The translations under genes were made by a program, and so were the position numbers. A DNA stretch of 53,330 bases from Desulfobulbus sp. (GTDB lineage: Bacteria; Desulfobacterota; Desulfobulbia; Desulfobulbales; Desulfobulbaceae), in the NCBI GenBank assembly GCA_028684915.1, contig JAQUEZ010000022.1, forward strand, positions 1-53,330, read 5' to 3'. Positions 34,427 through 43,694 of this stretch are shown here, piece after piece; the first letter of the stretch is position 1; each line of letters opens with the position of its first letter. Below the pieces are notes generated by a model that did not search any database, had not been told where the DNA came from, and saw nothing but the letters and a program-made list of their open reading frames with translations.

Positions 34427-34624
34427 CTACGCTGCTTGGTTTTCTTTTTCAGCAAGAATAGTCTGTATTCTAGCAATGTCTTTTCGGAGTTGGTTGAGCT
34501 TAGAAGGATTATCAAGGCGACGGATGCCGTGTTTAAACCGAAGTTTAAAAAGGTCCTCACGGGTCTCTTCTTCCCTCTTCTGCAAGTCTTCGATTGCTAA
34601 ACTTCTCAGATCTTTTGCTTTCAT
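34427..34624 (-). CDS. rpmC: 50S ribosomal protein L29
   Basis: The 65-residue all-helical protein begins [34 protein letters not shown] (in parts) with [19 protein letters not shown], typical for L29 at the tunnel exit. The start overlaps the rplP stop by 4 bp (ATGA), so rplP-rpmC are translationally coupled. Confidence 0.96.
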   Translation of the reverse strand: MKAKDLRSLAIEDLQKREEETREDLFKLRFKHGIRRLDNPSKLNQLRKDIARIQTILAEKENQAA

Positions 34625-35037
34625 ATTATTTTACTCTTACTGATGACAATCGTGGGAAATGGAAGCTTAAAGCTAGCGAGTCGCAATGCCTCAAGAGCCA
34701 GTTCTTCTGGTACCCCTTTCAATTCGTAAAGGATACGCCCCGGACGGATAGTCGCCACCCAGTACTCAGGAACACCTTTACCCTTACCCATACGGGTTTC
34801 AGCAGGCTTTTTAGTAATAGGCTTATCAGGAAAAACACGGATCCAGAGTTTACCACCACGTTTTACCTTACGATTGATGGCAATACGGGCGGCTTCAATC
34901 TGTTGCGCGGTCATTCGGCCACAACCAACAGCTTTGAGCGCATAGTCGCCAAAGGCTAACTCGGCGCCTCGAAGAGAGGTGCCGTCCATTCTTCCTTTAA
35001 ACTGCTTTCTATGTTTAACTTTACGAGGACTTAACAT
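34621..35037 (-). CDS. rplP: 50S ribosomal protein L16
   Basis: The 138-residue protein begins [19 protein letters not shown] and has [50 protein letters not shown] and [17 protein letters not shown]16 positions the acceptor end of A-site tRNA. AAGGAG precedes the ATG. The stop overlaps rpmC by 4 bp. Confidence 0.98.
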   Translation of the reverse strand: MLSPRKVKHRKQFKGRMDGTSLRGAELAFGDYALKAVGCGRMTAQQIEAARIAINRKVKRGGKLWIRVFPDKPITKKPAETRMGKGKGVPEYWVATIRPGRILYELKGVPEELALEALRLASFKLPFPTIVISKSKII

Positions 35038-35077
35038 GTCTCAACTCCTTAGAAATTCACCGGTCCTGAGGGGCAAA

Positions 35078-35743
35078 TCAATTGGTTTGGGCTTGGCTCT
35101 CCCCGACATTATCGGTGGCCGCCAAGACCTCACCCTTAAAGATCCACACTTTAACGCCGATGATTCCATAAGTGGTTTTCGCTTCGGCTGTTCCGTAGTC
35201 AATATCGGCTCTCAGGGTATGTAAAGGTACACGCCCTTCTTTAAACCACTCGGTACGTGACATTTCAGCACCGCCCAGACGTCCGGAACAGGAAATTTTT
35301 ATGCCCTGAACCCCAAAACGAAGAGCTGAATTAATGGATTTCTTCATTGCCCGACGAAAGGCAATTCGTCGCTCAAGTTGGGTGGCAATATTTTCGGCAA
35401 CCAGTTGTGCATCAGCTTCAGGACGGCGAACTTCCTGAATATCGATGAAGCAGTTGCGTTTAAATTTTTGTTCAAGATCTTTTTTCAATCCTTCAATTTC
35501 CGATCCCTTCTTGCCGATAACGATACCCGGCCGGGCGGTGAAGAGTTTAATCTTGACTTTTTCGCCGGTACGCTCAATGACTATGCGTGCGACGCCTGCG
35601 TGATAAAGACGCTTTTTAAGATATTTGCGGATCAGCTGATCTTGATGCAAGTTACTTGCATAATCCTTATCAGCATACCAAATGGATTCCCAAGAGCGTG
35701 TAATATTAATACGCAGTCCGATGGGATTTACTTTTTGTCCCAA
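35078..35743 (-). CDS. rpsC: 30S ribosomal protein S3, TTG start
   Basis: The 221-residue protein begins [20 protein letters not shown] and has the KH domain with [17 protein letters not shown] (about residues 70-86), then the C-terminal domain with [35 protein letters not shown], in parts. S3 lines the mRNA entry site. The start codon is TTG 35743 with GGAGGG upstream; no ATG is available. Confidence 0.97.
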   Translation of the reverse strand: MGQKVNPIGLRINITRSWESIWYADKDYASNLHQDQLIRKYLKKRLYHAGVARIVIERTGEKVKIKLFTARPGIVIGKKGSEIEGLKKDLEQKFKRNCFIDIQEVRRPEADAQLVAENIATQLERRIAFRRAMKKSINSALRFGVQGIKISCSGRLGGAEMSRTEWFKEGRVPLHTLRADIDYGTAEAKTTYGIIGVKVWIFKGEVLAATDNVGESQAQTN

Positions 35744-35787
35744 GATAACCCTCCGTTCCCTCTGCTAGTATTCTATAAATAGGTGAA

Positions 35788-36120
35788 TTAAGCTTCGTCT
35801 ACGACCACAGTTATGTGACTGGTCCGTTTCAGAATACGGGTAGCACGCCCTTGGGCCCTTGGGCTAAAACGCTTAAGCATCGGCCCACCATCCACCGTAA
35901 TCTCTTTTACATAGAGGCTGTCTACATCCACCGAATCACGCTGGTCAGCGTTTGCCACAGCAGATTCGAGCACCTTCCGAATGATTTGTGCAGCCTTTTT
36001 CGGCATGAAACGTAAGGTGGTAACAGCAGAATCGGCTTTCATACCACGAATTACGTCTGCAACGAGACGCGCCTTTTGTGGTGAGATACGTATATATTTA
36101 GCGACGGCTTTTGTTTCCAT
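35788..36120 (-). CDS. rplV: 50S ribosomal protein L22
   Basis: The 110-residue protein starts [26 protein letters not shown]; the ATG at 36120 has GAGGAG 8 nt upstream and is preferred to a GTG at 36129. The hairpin [23 protein letters not shown] near the C-terminus extends into the exit tunnel, the region where macrolide-resistance changes map in this family. Confidence 0.96.
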   Translation of the reverse strand: METKAVAKYIRISPQKARLVADVIRGMKADSAVTTLRFMPKKAAQIIRKVLESAVANADQRDSVDVDSLYVKEITVDGGPMLKRFSPRAQGRATRILKRTSHITVVVDEA

Positions 36121-36159
36121 CGTGTTCACTCCTCAGGATCTTTCCTGCAAGATCTATTG

Positions 36160-36435
36160 TTACTTACGGCCTTTCTTGTCAGCTGCGTGTCCGTAGTAAG
36201 TACGGGTCGGCGAAAACTCACCTAATTTATGGCCTACCATATTTTCGGTGACGTAAACGGGAATGAATTTATTTCCGTTATGGACGGCGAAAGTGAGACC
36301 TACCATTTCCGGTAAAACATCGGATCGTCGGGACCACGTTTTTATCACTTTACGCGAGCCTGTTTCTTGGGCCTGTGCCACTTTCTTCATCAGATGATCA
36401 TCGACGAAGGGGCCTTTTTTTATAGATCGAGCCAT
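36160..36435 (-). CDS. rpsS: 30S ribosomal protein S19
   Basis: The 91-residue protein begins [19 protein letters not shown] and has [44 protein letters not shown], in parts, with [14 protein letters not shown] at the end: the full S19 pattern. S19 pairs with S13 in the 30S head. GGAG precedes the ATG. Confidence 0.98.
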   Translation of the reverse strand: MARSIKKGPFVDDHLMKKVAQAQETGSRKVIKTWSRRSDVLPEMVGLTFAVHNGNKFIPVYVTENMVGHKLGEFSPTRTYYGHAADKKGRK

Positions 36436-36453
36436 TCCTAGTATCTCCGTGCA

Positions 36454-37275
36454 CTATTTCCGTTTATTGACGATATCACGATCTGAAGCTTTAGGCTTCC
36501 TGGTTTTGTACCCTTTAGAAGGCATACCCCACGGTGAACATGGATGACGTCCACCTGAGCTCTTACCTTCACCACCACCCATCGGATGGTCAACAGGGTT
36601 CATCGCAACACCGCGTACAGACGGACGGATACCTTTCCACCGTGAACGTCCGGCCTTTCCTAATTTTTGACTTCCATATTCAGAGTTACCAACCTGACCG
36701 ATACAAGCACGGCAATCTTTATGGAATTTACGAACTTCACCGGAAGGAAGTTTTACGAGTACCTGATTCCCATCCTTGGCCATGAGTTGGGCAGCAGCAC
36801 CAGCTGAGCGGACAAGCTGGGCACCCTTGCCGATTTTCATTTCGATATTATGAATAACCGTACCAAGGGGAATGTTGATCAACGGAAGGCAGTTGCCAAC
36901 TTTAATATCAGCACCGGCTCCGGAAACAACAGTATCACCGACAGTTATTCCATTGGGAGCAAGGATGTACGCTTTTTCGCCGTCAGCATAAGTGAGCAAA
37001 GCGATATTGGCAGAACGGTTGGGATCGTATTCAATAGCAAGCACCTTGGCCGGGATCTGCTCCTTGTTCCGCTTCCAGTCGATGATTCTATATTTTCGCT
37101 TATGTCCACCACCCTTGTGTCGGGAGGTTATTCGTCCGTAAGCGTTACGCCCACCGGTTTTTTTCAGTGTAACCGTCAGTGATTTTTCCGGCTCTTTTTC
37201 CGCCAAAAATTCCTGACGTATTGAGACGTGATGACGGCTTCCAGGTGATGTCGGTTTATGGATTTTGATAGACAT
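36454..37275 (-). CDS. rplB: 50S ribosomal protein L2
   Basis: The 273-residue protein has the two RNA-binding domains and the C-terminal [19 protein letters not shown], then [10 protein letters not shown], including the His implicated in peptidyl-transferase centre structure. N-terminal blocks include [22 protein letters not shown] and [24 protein letters not shown] precedes the ATG. Between rplW and rpsS, as usual. Confidence 0.98.
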   Translation of the reverse strand: MSIKIHKPTSPGSRHHVSIRQEFLAEKEPEKSLTVTLKKTGGRNAYGRITSRHKGGGHKRKYRIIDWKRNKEQIPAKVLAIEYDPNRSANIALLTYADGEKAYILAPNGITVGDTVVSGAGADIKVGNCLPLINIPLGTVIHNIEMKIGKGAQLVRSAGAAAQLMAKDGNQVLVKLPSGEVRKFHKDCRACIGQVGNSEYGSQKLGKAGRSRWKGIRPSVRGVAMNPVDHPMGGGEGKSSGGRHPCSPWGMPSKGYKTRKPKASDRDIVNKRK

Positions 37276-37319
37276 TTCTCTTCCTATAATCGCAGCAGAC
37301 GAAACTTAATGATCACAAA

Positions 37320-37610
37320 TCAAAGCTCGTCAAGGAAATCGATTTTCCCTTCTGACAAGGTGATATATGCTTTTTTCCAATTGCTTGTTAACCCAGCGGA
37401 TCGCGCCCCAACACGTTTCCGTTTACCCGCCATATTTGCCGTGGTAACCTTAGATACGGTTACATTAAACAAGCTCTCAACGGCCTTTTTGATCTCGATC
37501 TTATTGGCACGCCGATCTACCTTGAAAACGACTTTGGACTCGGTCTCTTGCAAAAAATTGCCCTTTTCAGTTAGGCACGGGCTTTTTATGACTTCATAAA
37601 TAACTTTCAT
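37320..37610 (-). CDS. rplW: 50S ribosomal protein L23
   Basis: The 96-residue protein has IKSPCLTEKGNFL, VVFKVDRRANKIEIKKAVESLFNV and the loop MAGKRKRVGARSAGLTSNWKKAYITL, typical of L23, the docking site for trigger factor and SRP at the tunnel exit. Its start overlaps the rplD stop by 4 bp, so they are translationally coupled. Confidence 0.96.
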   Translation of the reverse strand: MKVIYEVIKSPCLTEKGNFLQETESKVVFKVDRRANKIEIKKAVESLFNVTVSKVTTANMAGKRKRVGARSAGLTSNWKKAYITLSEGKIDFLDEL

Positions 37611-38230
37611 ACCAGTACCCTCTCCTCAATTTTTGCAAGGCTGGATTGGATAAGCATCAGTTTTGAATGTTTGAGGATATCGTACACATTCAATCCCTCG
37701 ACCGGAAGCACCTTGTAGCCTACAGCGTTACGGGAGGACAAGCTGATCTGGTCATCAACCCCTTCAGTGACAACAAGACAGTTGTCGAACTGAAATTTGT
37801 TCATCACCTGAACAAAATTTTTGGTCTTCATTTCTGGCATTTCGAATTTATCAATCACAACCAGATTACCTTCCTGGTTACGGGCACTCAGTGCCATTCT
37901 TAATGCTAGACGTTTGACCTTTTTAGGCATGCTATAGCTGTAGTCCCTGGGCTTTGGTCCGAAGGTAGTACCACCGCCACGCCATACTGGCGAAGTACGG
38001 CTACCTGCACGGGCACGCCCTGTTCCTTTTTGACGCCAGGGTTTTGCTCCACCACCACGGACTTCGCCGCGGGTTCTGGTGCAAGCGTTACCACTGCGGC
38101 GATTAGCCCTCTGCATGCAAACAACTTCATGAAGAATGCCGGTGTTAACTTCCAAGTTAAACACAGAATCGTTAAGCTCGATTTCACCGACTTTTTCTGC
38201 TTGAGTGTTTAGAATTTCACAAACTGCCAT
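37607..38230 (-). CDS. rplD: 50S ribosomal protein L4
   Basis: The 207-residue protein has the tunnel-reaching loop (about residues 42-92: RANRRSGNACTRTRGEVRGG, then GAKPWRQKGTGRARAGS) and the globular [16 protein letters not shown] and LNVYDILKHSKLML blocks. In Escherichia coli L4 represses the S10 operon; no L4-type leader can be present here because rpsJ follows tuf by only 10 bp. Strong AAGGAG precedes the ATG. Confidence 0.97.
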   Translation of the reverse strand: MAVCEILNTQAEKVGEIELNDSVFNLEVNTGILHEVVCMQRANRRSGNACTRTRGEVRGGGAKPWRQKGTGRARAGSRTSPVWRGGGTTFGPKPRDYSYSMPKKVKRLALRMALSARNQEGNLVVIDKFEMPEMKTKNFVQVMNKFQFDNCLVVTEGVDDQISLSSRNAVGYKVLPVEGLNVYDILKHSKLMLIQSSLAKIEERVLV

Positions 38231-38257
38231 GAGAATCTCCTTAAAAGCAGTCCAGGA

Positions 38258-38890
38258 TCACGCTTTTGAATAGATATTGACTACTCCGTTCTTTGCTCCT
38301 GGTACAGTCCCGCGAACGAGCAAAACGTTTTCATCTGTGCGTATATCAACGACTTTCAGATTTTTCTGTGTGATGGTATCGTTACCCATCCGACCAGGCA
38401 TCTTTTTGCCTTTAAGCACCCGAGAAGGCCAAGCGCTACAGCCGATCGAACCAGGTGCACGATGAAAGTTTGAACCATGCGTTGCACGTCCACCAGAAAA
38501 ACCGTGCCGACGAATAACACCCTGAAAACCGCGGCCTTTGCTTTGCCCGGTAATATCGATCAATTCCCCAACAGTGAGGACCTCGGAGAGGGTGATCTCT
38601 TGGCCAACTTGATATGCCTCAGGGTCAGCAATTCTAAATTCTTTAATGTGATAAAAACCTTTACCACCAGACCGCTTAAAGTGTCCTGCTTCAGGTTTGT
38701 TTAAACGTGAGGCTTTCTTCTCAAGAAAACCGACCTGTATAGCGTTGTATCCTTCTTTTGCTACAGTTTTTTTCTGCAACACTGTGCAAGGGCCTGCTTC
38801 AATGACCGTAACCGGAATGGATCGTCCATTTTCATCATAGACCCGAGTCATTCCCAATTTACGTCCTAATATTCCTTTTGTATTCGGCAT
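38258..38890 (-). CDS. rplC: 50S ribosomal protein L3
   Basis: The 210-residue form starting MPNTKGILGRKLGMTRVYDENG is chosen (ATG 38890, AGGT upstream) over a TTG at 38908. Conserved blocks: VTVIEAGPC, FKRSGGKGFYHIKEFR, KGRGFQGVIRRHGFSGG and ATHGSNFHRAPGSIGCSAWPSRVLKGKKMPGRMG (in parts), the extension that reaches the peptidyl-transferase centre. Confidence 0.97.
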   Translation of the reverse strand: MPNTKGILGRKLGMTRVYDENGRSIPVTVIEAGPCTVLQKKTVAKEGYNAIQVGFLEKKASRLNKPEAGHFKRSGGKGFYHIKEFRIADPEAYQVGQEITLSEVLTVGELIDITGQSKGRGFQGVIRRHGFSGGRATHGSNFHRAPGSIGCSAWPSRVLKGKKMPGRMGNDTITQKNLKVVDIRTDENVLLVRGTVPGAKNGVVNIYSKA

Positions 38891-38965
38891 CTGTCTACCT
38901 GGAGTCAATTCTTAATCACTTAAAGCGATTATAATTTGATCGATCAGTTTCTGCTTAGCCAACAA

Positions 38966-39280
38966 TCAGGGAAGTTTAATTTCCACGTCAACTCCGGCTG
39001 AAAGCTCAAGCTTCATGAGGGAGTCAATGGTTTGTTGTGTCGGCTCAAGAATGTCGAGCAGTCGACGATGGGTACGCATCTCGAATTGCTCACGAGATTT
39101 CTTATCCACATGAGGCGACCGCAGTACTGTGTATTTATTCGTGCTCGTAGGCAGCGGGATAGGACCGACAACTGTAGCACCGGTCCGACGTGCTGTATCT
39201 ACGATTTCTTTGGTGGACAGATCAAGGAGCTTATGATCATACCCTTTTAATCGTATACGAATTTTATCTGTAGGAATCAT
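38966..39280 (-). CDS. rpsJ: 30S ribosomal protein S10
   Basis: The 104-residue protein begins [20 protein letters not shown] and has [40 protein letters not shown] (in parts), the S10/NusE signature; it also works in transcription antitermination with NusB. It starts only 10 bp after tuf, with its AAGGAG overlapping the end of that gene, so the str and S10 operons are continuous. Confidence 0.98.
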   Translation of the reverse strand: MIPTDKIRIRLKGYDHKLLDLSTKEIVDTARRTGATVVGPIPLPTSTNKYTVLRSPHVDKKSREQFEMRTHRRLLDILEPTQQTIDSLMKLELSAGVDVEIKLP

Positions 39281-39290
39281 AACTCTCCTT

Positions 39291-40481
39291 TTATTCGATA
39301 ATTTCGGAGACTACTCCGGCGCCTACGGTACGTCCGCCCTCACGGATAGCGAAACGGAGGCCAGCTTCCATAGCAATCGGAGTGATCAACTCTCCGGTGA
39401 CGTGCACATTGTCACCAGGCATAACCATCTCTACGCCTTCCTCAAGGGTAACCACACCGGTTACATCAGTGGTCCGGAAGTAAAACTGGGGGCGATATCC
39501 GTTGAAGAACGGGGTATGGCGACCGCCCTCTTCCTTGGTCAGAATATAAGCCTCAGCCTTGAATTTCTTGTGCGGCTTGATCGAACCTGGTTTAGCCAAC
39601 ACCTGACCGCGAACAACATCCTCGCGTTTCACACCGCGAAGCAATGCGCCGACGTTATCGCCAGCCTGCCCCTCATCGAGCAGCTTGCGGAACATCTCAA
39701 CACCGGTACAGGTAGTTTTGGCAGTTGCCCGGATACCGACGATCTCGATCTCGTCACCAACGTGAATCACACCACGCTCAATACGCCCTGTAGCAACGGT
39801 ACCACGGCCGGAGATTGAGAAAACATCCTCAACTGGCATCAAGAAGGGCTTATCAACAGCGCGCTCCGGCTGGGGAATGTAGCTATCGACTGCAGCCATC
39901 AGATCCCAGATACATTTAGCTTTATCTTCTTCTTCCGGATTCTCAAGAGCCAAAAGTGCAGAGCCCTGGACGATTGGAATATCGTCACCCGGGAAGTCAT
40001 ACTTATCAAGCAGCTCACGCAGCTCCATTTCGACCAGCTCAATCAATTCGGGGTCGTCTACCATGTCGCACTTATTCAAGAATACGACCATGGCCGGTAC
40101 ACCTACCTGACGAGCGAGCAAAATGTGCTCACGAGTCTGAGGCATGGGGCCGTCGGTAGCTGCTACAACCAGAATTGCGCCATCCATCTGCGCAGCACCA
40201 GTAATCATATTTTTAATGTAGTCAGCATGACCAGGACAGTCTACGTGGGCATAGTGGCGAGATTCAGTCTGATACTCGACATGGGCAGTGGCGATAGTGA
40301 TACCGCGCTCTTTTTCCTCAGGTGCCTTGTCAATCTCACTGAAATCAGTGAAACTGGCCATACCTTTGGTTGACAGTACACGTGTAATCGCTGCAGTCAG
40401 AGTGGTCTTACCGTGGTCAATATGACCGATTGTTCCTACATTGACATGCGGCTTTGTCCGCTGAAATTTTTCCTTCGCCAT
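39291..40481 (-). CDS. tuf: Elongation factor Tu
   Basis: Delivers aminoacyl-tRNA to the ribosome. The 396-residue protein starts [20 protein letters not shown]1 GHIDHGKT is at 19-26, the G3 block DCPGH at 81-85 with catalytic His85, and NKCD at 136-139; domain 2 and 3 blocks [13 protein letters not shown] and [15 protein letters not shown] are intact. The ATG at 40481 is preferred to a GTG three codons earlier. Only this tuf copy is visible; a second copy often lies upstream of nusG, outside the window. Confidence 0.98.
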   Translation of the reverse strand: MAKEKFQRTKPHVNVGTIGHIDHGKTTLTAAITRVLSTKGMASFTDFSEIDKAPEEKERGITIATAHVEYQTESRHYAHVDCPGHADYIKNMITGAAQMDGAILVVAATDGPMPQTREHILLARQVGVPAMVVFLNKCDMVDDPELIELVEMELRELLDKYDFPGDDIPIVQGSALLALENPEEEDKAKCIWDLMAAVDSYIPQPERAVDKPFLMPVEDVFSISGRGTVATGRIERGVIHVGDEIEIVGIRATAKTTCTGVEMFRKLLDEGQAGDNVGALLRGVKREDVVRGQVLAKPGSIKPHKKFKAEAYILTKEEGGRHTPFFNGYRPQFYFRTTDVTGVVTLEEGVEMVMPGDNVHVTGELITPIAMEAGLRFAIREGGRTVGAGVVSEIIE

Positions 40482-40510
40482 CTCATGCACCTCAAATCGG
40501 GCTATACTCG

Positions 40511-42589
40511 TTATACGCCTTTAATTTTATGAATTATCGCTTCAGCTTTTTTTGCAGGAATCATCGCAAATTCGCTAAAAATCATGGTAAATGTCGCTCT
40601 ACCCTGGGTAGCCGACCGAAGGTCCGTTGAAAAGCCAAATAATTCGGCCAAAGGAGCCTTGGCATGGACCACCTGTCTGCCCTGCTCAGCCTCAACACCG
40701 TTAACCTGAGCGCGTTTCTTATTAAGGTCATTGATAACATCGCCAAGATATTCATCCGGGGTAACGACCTCCAGATTCATAATGGGTTCCATCAAGACCG
40801 GGCTTGCTAAGCCGACCGCCTTGCGGCAAGCCATGGTTCCAGCAATCCCAAAAGCCATTTCGGTAGATTTTTCTTCGTCGTACGACCCACCGACAAGCCG
40901 TACTTCGATGTCCAACATCGGATATCCTATGATCGCACCCGAGTCGAGGCTATCAAGAACACCTTTTTTAATTGCCTCGATATAGATTGTCGGGATCTGT
41001 TTTTCATCCACGCAGGATTCAAAAATTCTCCCACTACCCTTTATCCCCGGACGCACTTCAAGCTCTACGTGTCCGTATTGCTCCTTGCCGGTCCCAATCG
41101 TCTCGAATCGCCCTTCAGCCTCAGCTGTTTGGGTGATTGTTTCGCGATAGGCCACCTGTGGCTTCCCTATATTTGCTTGAACCTTGAATTCCCGTAAGAG
41201 TCGATCAACGATGATTTCAAGATGCAGTTCTCCCATCCCGGAAATTATCGTCTGACCAGTCTCTTCGCTGACAGAAATCCTAAAACTTGGATCCTCCCAG
41301 GCAATTTTATCAAGGCTGTCAGCAAGCACACCTTCGTCGGCCTTTGTTTTGGGCTCAATAGCGATCCCAATAACCGGCTCCGGAAAATCAATTGACTCCA
41401 GAACGATATAGTCGCCGTTATCACACAGCGTATCGCCTGTTCGCGTGAATTTGAGTCCAACGAGGGCACCTATATCACCGGCACCGATTCGATCGACCTC
41501 TTCACGTTTATTGGCGTGCAGTTTTAGCAGTTTCGAGATCTTTTCTGTTTTCCGCTTGCTGGGGTTATAAACTTTTTCGCCTAACTTCAGCTCACCTGAG
41601 TATACGCGAATAAAAGATAGATGCCCAACATATGGATCACTTTGCAGTTTAAAAACTAAACCGCAAAATTTTTCGCTCCTCTCCGGTTTTCGAATAAGCG
41701 GCGCACCGTCCTTATCCGTCCCCTCAACTGGGGGAACATCTACGGGTGAGGGCAAGTACCAGGTGATTGCATCCAAAAGAGGCTGTACCCCTTTATTTTT
41801 AAATGCAGATCCACAAAGTACCGGCACGAGACTCAGGTTTATGGTTGCCTTACGCAACGCAACCCTGATTTCACCGGGAGCGATCTCTTGATCGTTTAAA
41901 AATTTTTCCATGACGCTTTCATCGAAGTCGGCCAACTTCTCGATTAGCGCCATTCTAGCGGCCGAAGACTCTTCTATATATACATCGGGTATCGCTTGCT
42001 CGCTGACTAGTTGCCCTTTCGATTCTTCCTCAAAAGTCAGCATCTTCAGTTCTACGAGATCAATCACCCCAAGGAACTGGTCCTCTGCACCTACAGGCAA
42101 ATTGATTGCGATGGGTGAAGCTCCTAAACGGCTCTCCAACTGCTCAAGGCACCGTTGAAATGATGCCCCGATTCGGTCCATTTTGTTTACAAAAGCAATG
42201 CGTGGAATACGATAGTGGTCAGCCTGCCTCCAAACCGTCTCCGATTGAGGCTCTACACCGCCGACCGCACAAAAAACAGCAACTACCCCATCGAGAACCC
42301 GTAAACAACGCTCAACTTCAACAGTGAAGTCGACATGCCCAGGAGTGTCGATTATATTAATTTGGTAGTCATTCCACCAACAGGTTGTCGCTGCCGAAGT
42401 GATCGTGATGCCGCGTTCCTGCTCTTGCTCCATCCAGTCCATGACTGCTGTTCCGTCATGAACCTCTCCGATCTTGTGTGACCGGCCTGTATAATATAGA
42501 ATTCGTTCGGTGGTTGTCGTCTTCCCAGCGTCAATATGGGCCATTATGCCAATATTGCGCACGCTCGATAAAGGGTCTGCACCAGCCAC
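40511..42589 (-). CDS. fusA: Elongation factor G
   Basis: Translocase GTPase of the str operon. With the GTG start at 42589 it has 692 residues and 10 residues before the conserved [14 protein letters not shown], as in typical EF-G; an open TTG at 42622 would add an atypical 11-residue tail and has a poorer ribosome site. Blocks seen: [38 protein letters not shown] and the domain IV/V segments. The G' insert region ([19 protein letters not shown]) and [14 protein letters not shown] differ somewhat from the common EF-G I, so it may be one of the spd-type EF-Gs of delta-proteobacteria and spirochaetes; this needs a tree. Confidence 0.94.
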   Translation of the reverse strand: MAGADPLSSVRNIGIMAHIDAGKTTTTERILYYTGRSHKIGEVHDGTAVMDWMEQEQERGITITSAATTCWWNDYQINIIDTPGHVDFTVEVERCLRVLDGVVAVFCAVGGVEPQSETVWRQADHYRIPRIAFVNKMDRIGASFQRCLEQLESRLGASPIAINLPVGAEDQFLGVIDLVELKMLTFEEESKGQLVSEQAIPDVYIEESSAARMALIEKLADFDESVMEKFLNDQEIAPGEIRVALRKATINLSLVPVLCGSAFKNKGVQPLLDAITWYLPSPVDVPPVEGTDKDGAPLIRKPERSEKFCGLVFKLQSDPYVGHLSFIRVYSGELKLGEKVYNPSKRKTEKISKLLKLHANKREEVDRIGAGDIGALVGLKFTRTGDTLCDNGDYIVLESIDFPEPVIGIAIEPKTKADEGVLADSLDKIAWEDPSFRISVSEETGQTIISGMGELHLEIIVDRLLREFKVQANIGKPQVAYRETITQTAEAEGRFETIGTGKEQYGHVELEVRPGIKGSGRIFESCVDEKQIPTIYIEAIKKGVLDSLDSGAIIGYPMLDIEVRLVGGSYDEEKSTEMAFGIAGTMACRKAVGLASPVLMEPIMNLEVVTPDEYLGDVINDLNKKRAQVNGVEAEQGRQVVHAKAPLAELFGFSTDLRSATQGRATFTMIFSEFAMIPAKKAEAIIHKIKGV

Positions 42590-42633
42590 TGCCGAACACC
42601 GTATATTAAATTCACTTTTCAAATACTCAAGAA

Positions 42634-42670
42634 AAAGTGACCAATGTTGATACTACAACATGGCCACTTT
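42634..42670 (-). terminator. Terminator-like hairpin between rpsG and fusA
   Basis: Arms 42634-42649 and 42656-42670 pair over about 15 bp with one mismatch and one bulged base around a 6-nt loop. On the minus strand the 3' arm runs into TTTTTCTTG, so it resembles an intrinsic terminator. As fusA and tuf must be expressed at high level, it is more likely a partial attenuator or processing site. Confidence 0.55.
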
Positions 42671-42705
42671 GTCAAAACAAAAAACAGCCCTATCTATCTT
42701 ATCTG

Positions 42706-43179
42706 TTACCAGCGATAGTGAGCAAACGCTTTGTTTGCTTCGGCCATCTTATGAGTATCATCTTTCTTTTTCACAGACGCACCACGACTGTTATAAGCAT
42801 CAAGCAACTCAGCCGCGAGTTTCTCCGACATTGACTGCCCGGACCTCCCTTTGGCAAAACTGATGATCCAACGAATGGCCAGTGCATTGCGACGCTCAGG
42901 ACGAACTTCGACCGGAACCTGGTAAGTTGCACCACCTACGCGACGGCTCTTTACCTCAACCCGGGGCCGAACATTCTCCATGGCCTCTTCAAAGATAGTC
43001 AAAGGCTCATGATCAGCAATCTTGCCGTCAATGATATCCATCGCATCATAGAAGAGCCGACGGGCAACGGTTTTTTTGCCATCCGCCATCAAACCATTAG
43101 TGAATTTCGCAACCAACACTGAGTTGAATCGAGGATCCGGCGCAGCAGGGCGCTTATCCAACAATTTTTTTCTTGGCAT
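42706..43179 (-). CDS. rpsG: 30S ribosomal protein S7
   Basis: The 157-residue protein begins [31 protein letters not shown] (in parts) and has [43 protein letters not shown] (in parts), the S7 signature near the mRNA exit. In Escherichia coli S7 represses the str operon by binding the rpsL-rpsG gap; here that gap is only 31 bp, so such a site would have to be small. AGGT precedes the ATG. Confidence 0.97.
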   Translation of the reverse strand: MPRKKLLDKRPAAPDPRFNSVLVAKFTNGLMADGKKTVARRLFYDAMDIIDGKIADHEPLTIFEEAMENVRPRVEVKSRRVGGATYQVPVEVRPERRNALAIRWIISFAKGRSGQSMSEKLAAELLDAYNSRGASVKKKDDTHKMAEANKAFAHYRW

Positions 43180-43210
43180 ATATATAACCTGTTCAGCTTA
43201 CTTACGGATA

Positions 43211-43582
43211 TTATTTAGGACGTTTTGCCCCGTACTTTGACCGACCCTGACGACGATCGCTCACACCAAGCGTATCCAAGGTACCGCGGATGATGTGATA
43301 ACGAACACCTGGCAAGTCTTTTACACGACCGCCACGGATCAGCACCACCGAGTGCTCTTGAAGGTTATGCCCGATACCCGGAATGTAAGAGGTTACCTCA
43401 ATACCGTTGGTCAGACGAACCCTGGCCACTTTCCGCAAAGCCGAGTTCGGCTTCTTGGGAGTAGTTGTATAGACACGCACACAGACACCACGCTTCTGCG
43501 GACAATTCTGCAGAGCAGGAGTGTTAGTGCGCTTAACAATTTTCTTACGTCTATTTCTGACGAGTTGATTAATAGTGGGCAT
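43211..43582 (-). CDS. rpsL: 30S ribosomal protein S12
   Basis: The 123-residue form begins [23 protein letters not shown] 43582 with AAGGAG upstream is chosen and an upstream in-frame start at 43642 rejected as the extra residues are not S12. The decoding-site blocks [13 protein letters not shown] (Lys43/Lys44) and [13 protein letters not shown] are wild type, so streptomycin sensitivity is expected from this gene alone. First gene of the str part, 112 bp after rpoC. Confidence 0.97.
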   Translation of the reverse strand: MPTINQLVRNRRKKIVKRTNTPALQNCPQKRGVCVRVYTTTPKKPNSALRKVARVRLTNGIEVTSYIPGIGHNLQEHSVVLIRGGRVKDLPGVRYHIIRGTLDTLGVSDRRQGRSKYGAKRPK

Positions 43583-43653
43583 GCAAGCAGCTCCTTTTAT
43601 AAATACGATCAAGCCCCACCTCATAGAGAGGCAGCCAAGCATGAAAGATTGAG

Positions 43654-43682
43654 TATTTAACCGATCAGATCACTTAGGTCAA
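43654..43682 (-). promoter_or_regulatory. Weak candidate promoter upstream of rpsL
   Basis: In the rpoC-rpsL gap, minus-strand TTGACC (43677-43682, five of six) is followed after 17 bp by TAAATA (43654-43659, three of six). It could add transcripts to the str-S10-spc part, but the -10 is poor. Confidence 0.3.
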
Positions 43683-43694
43683 GTTATATCTTCG

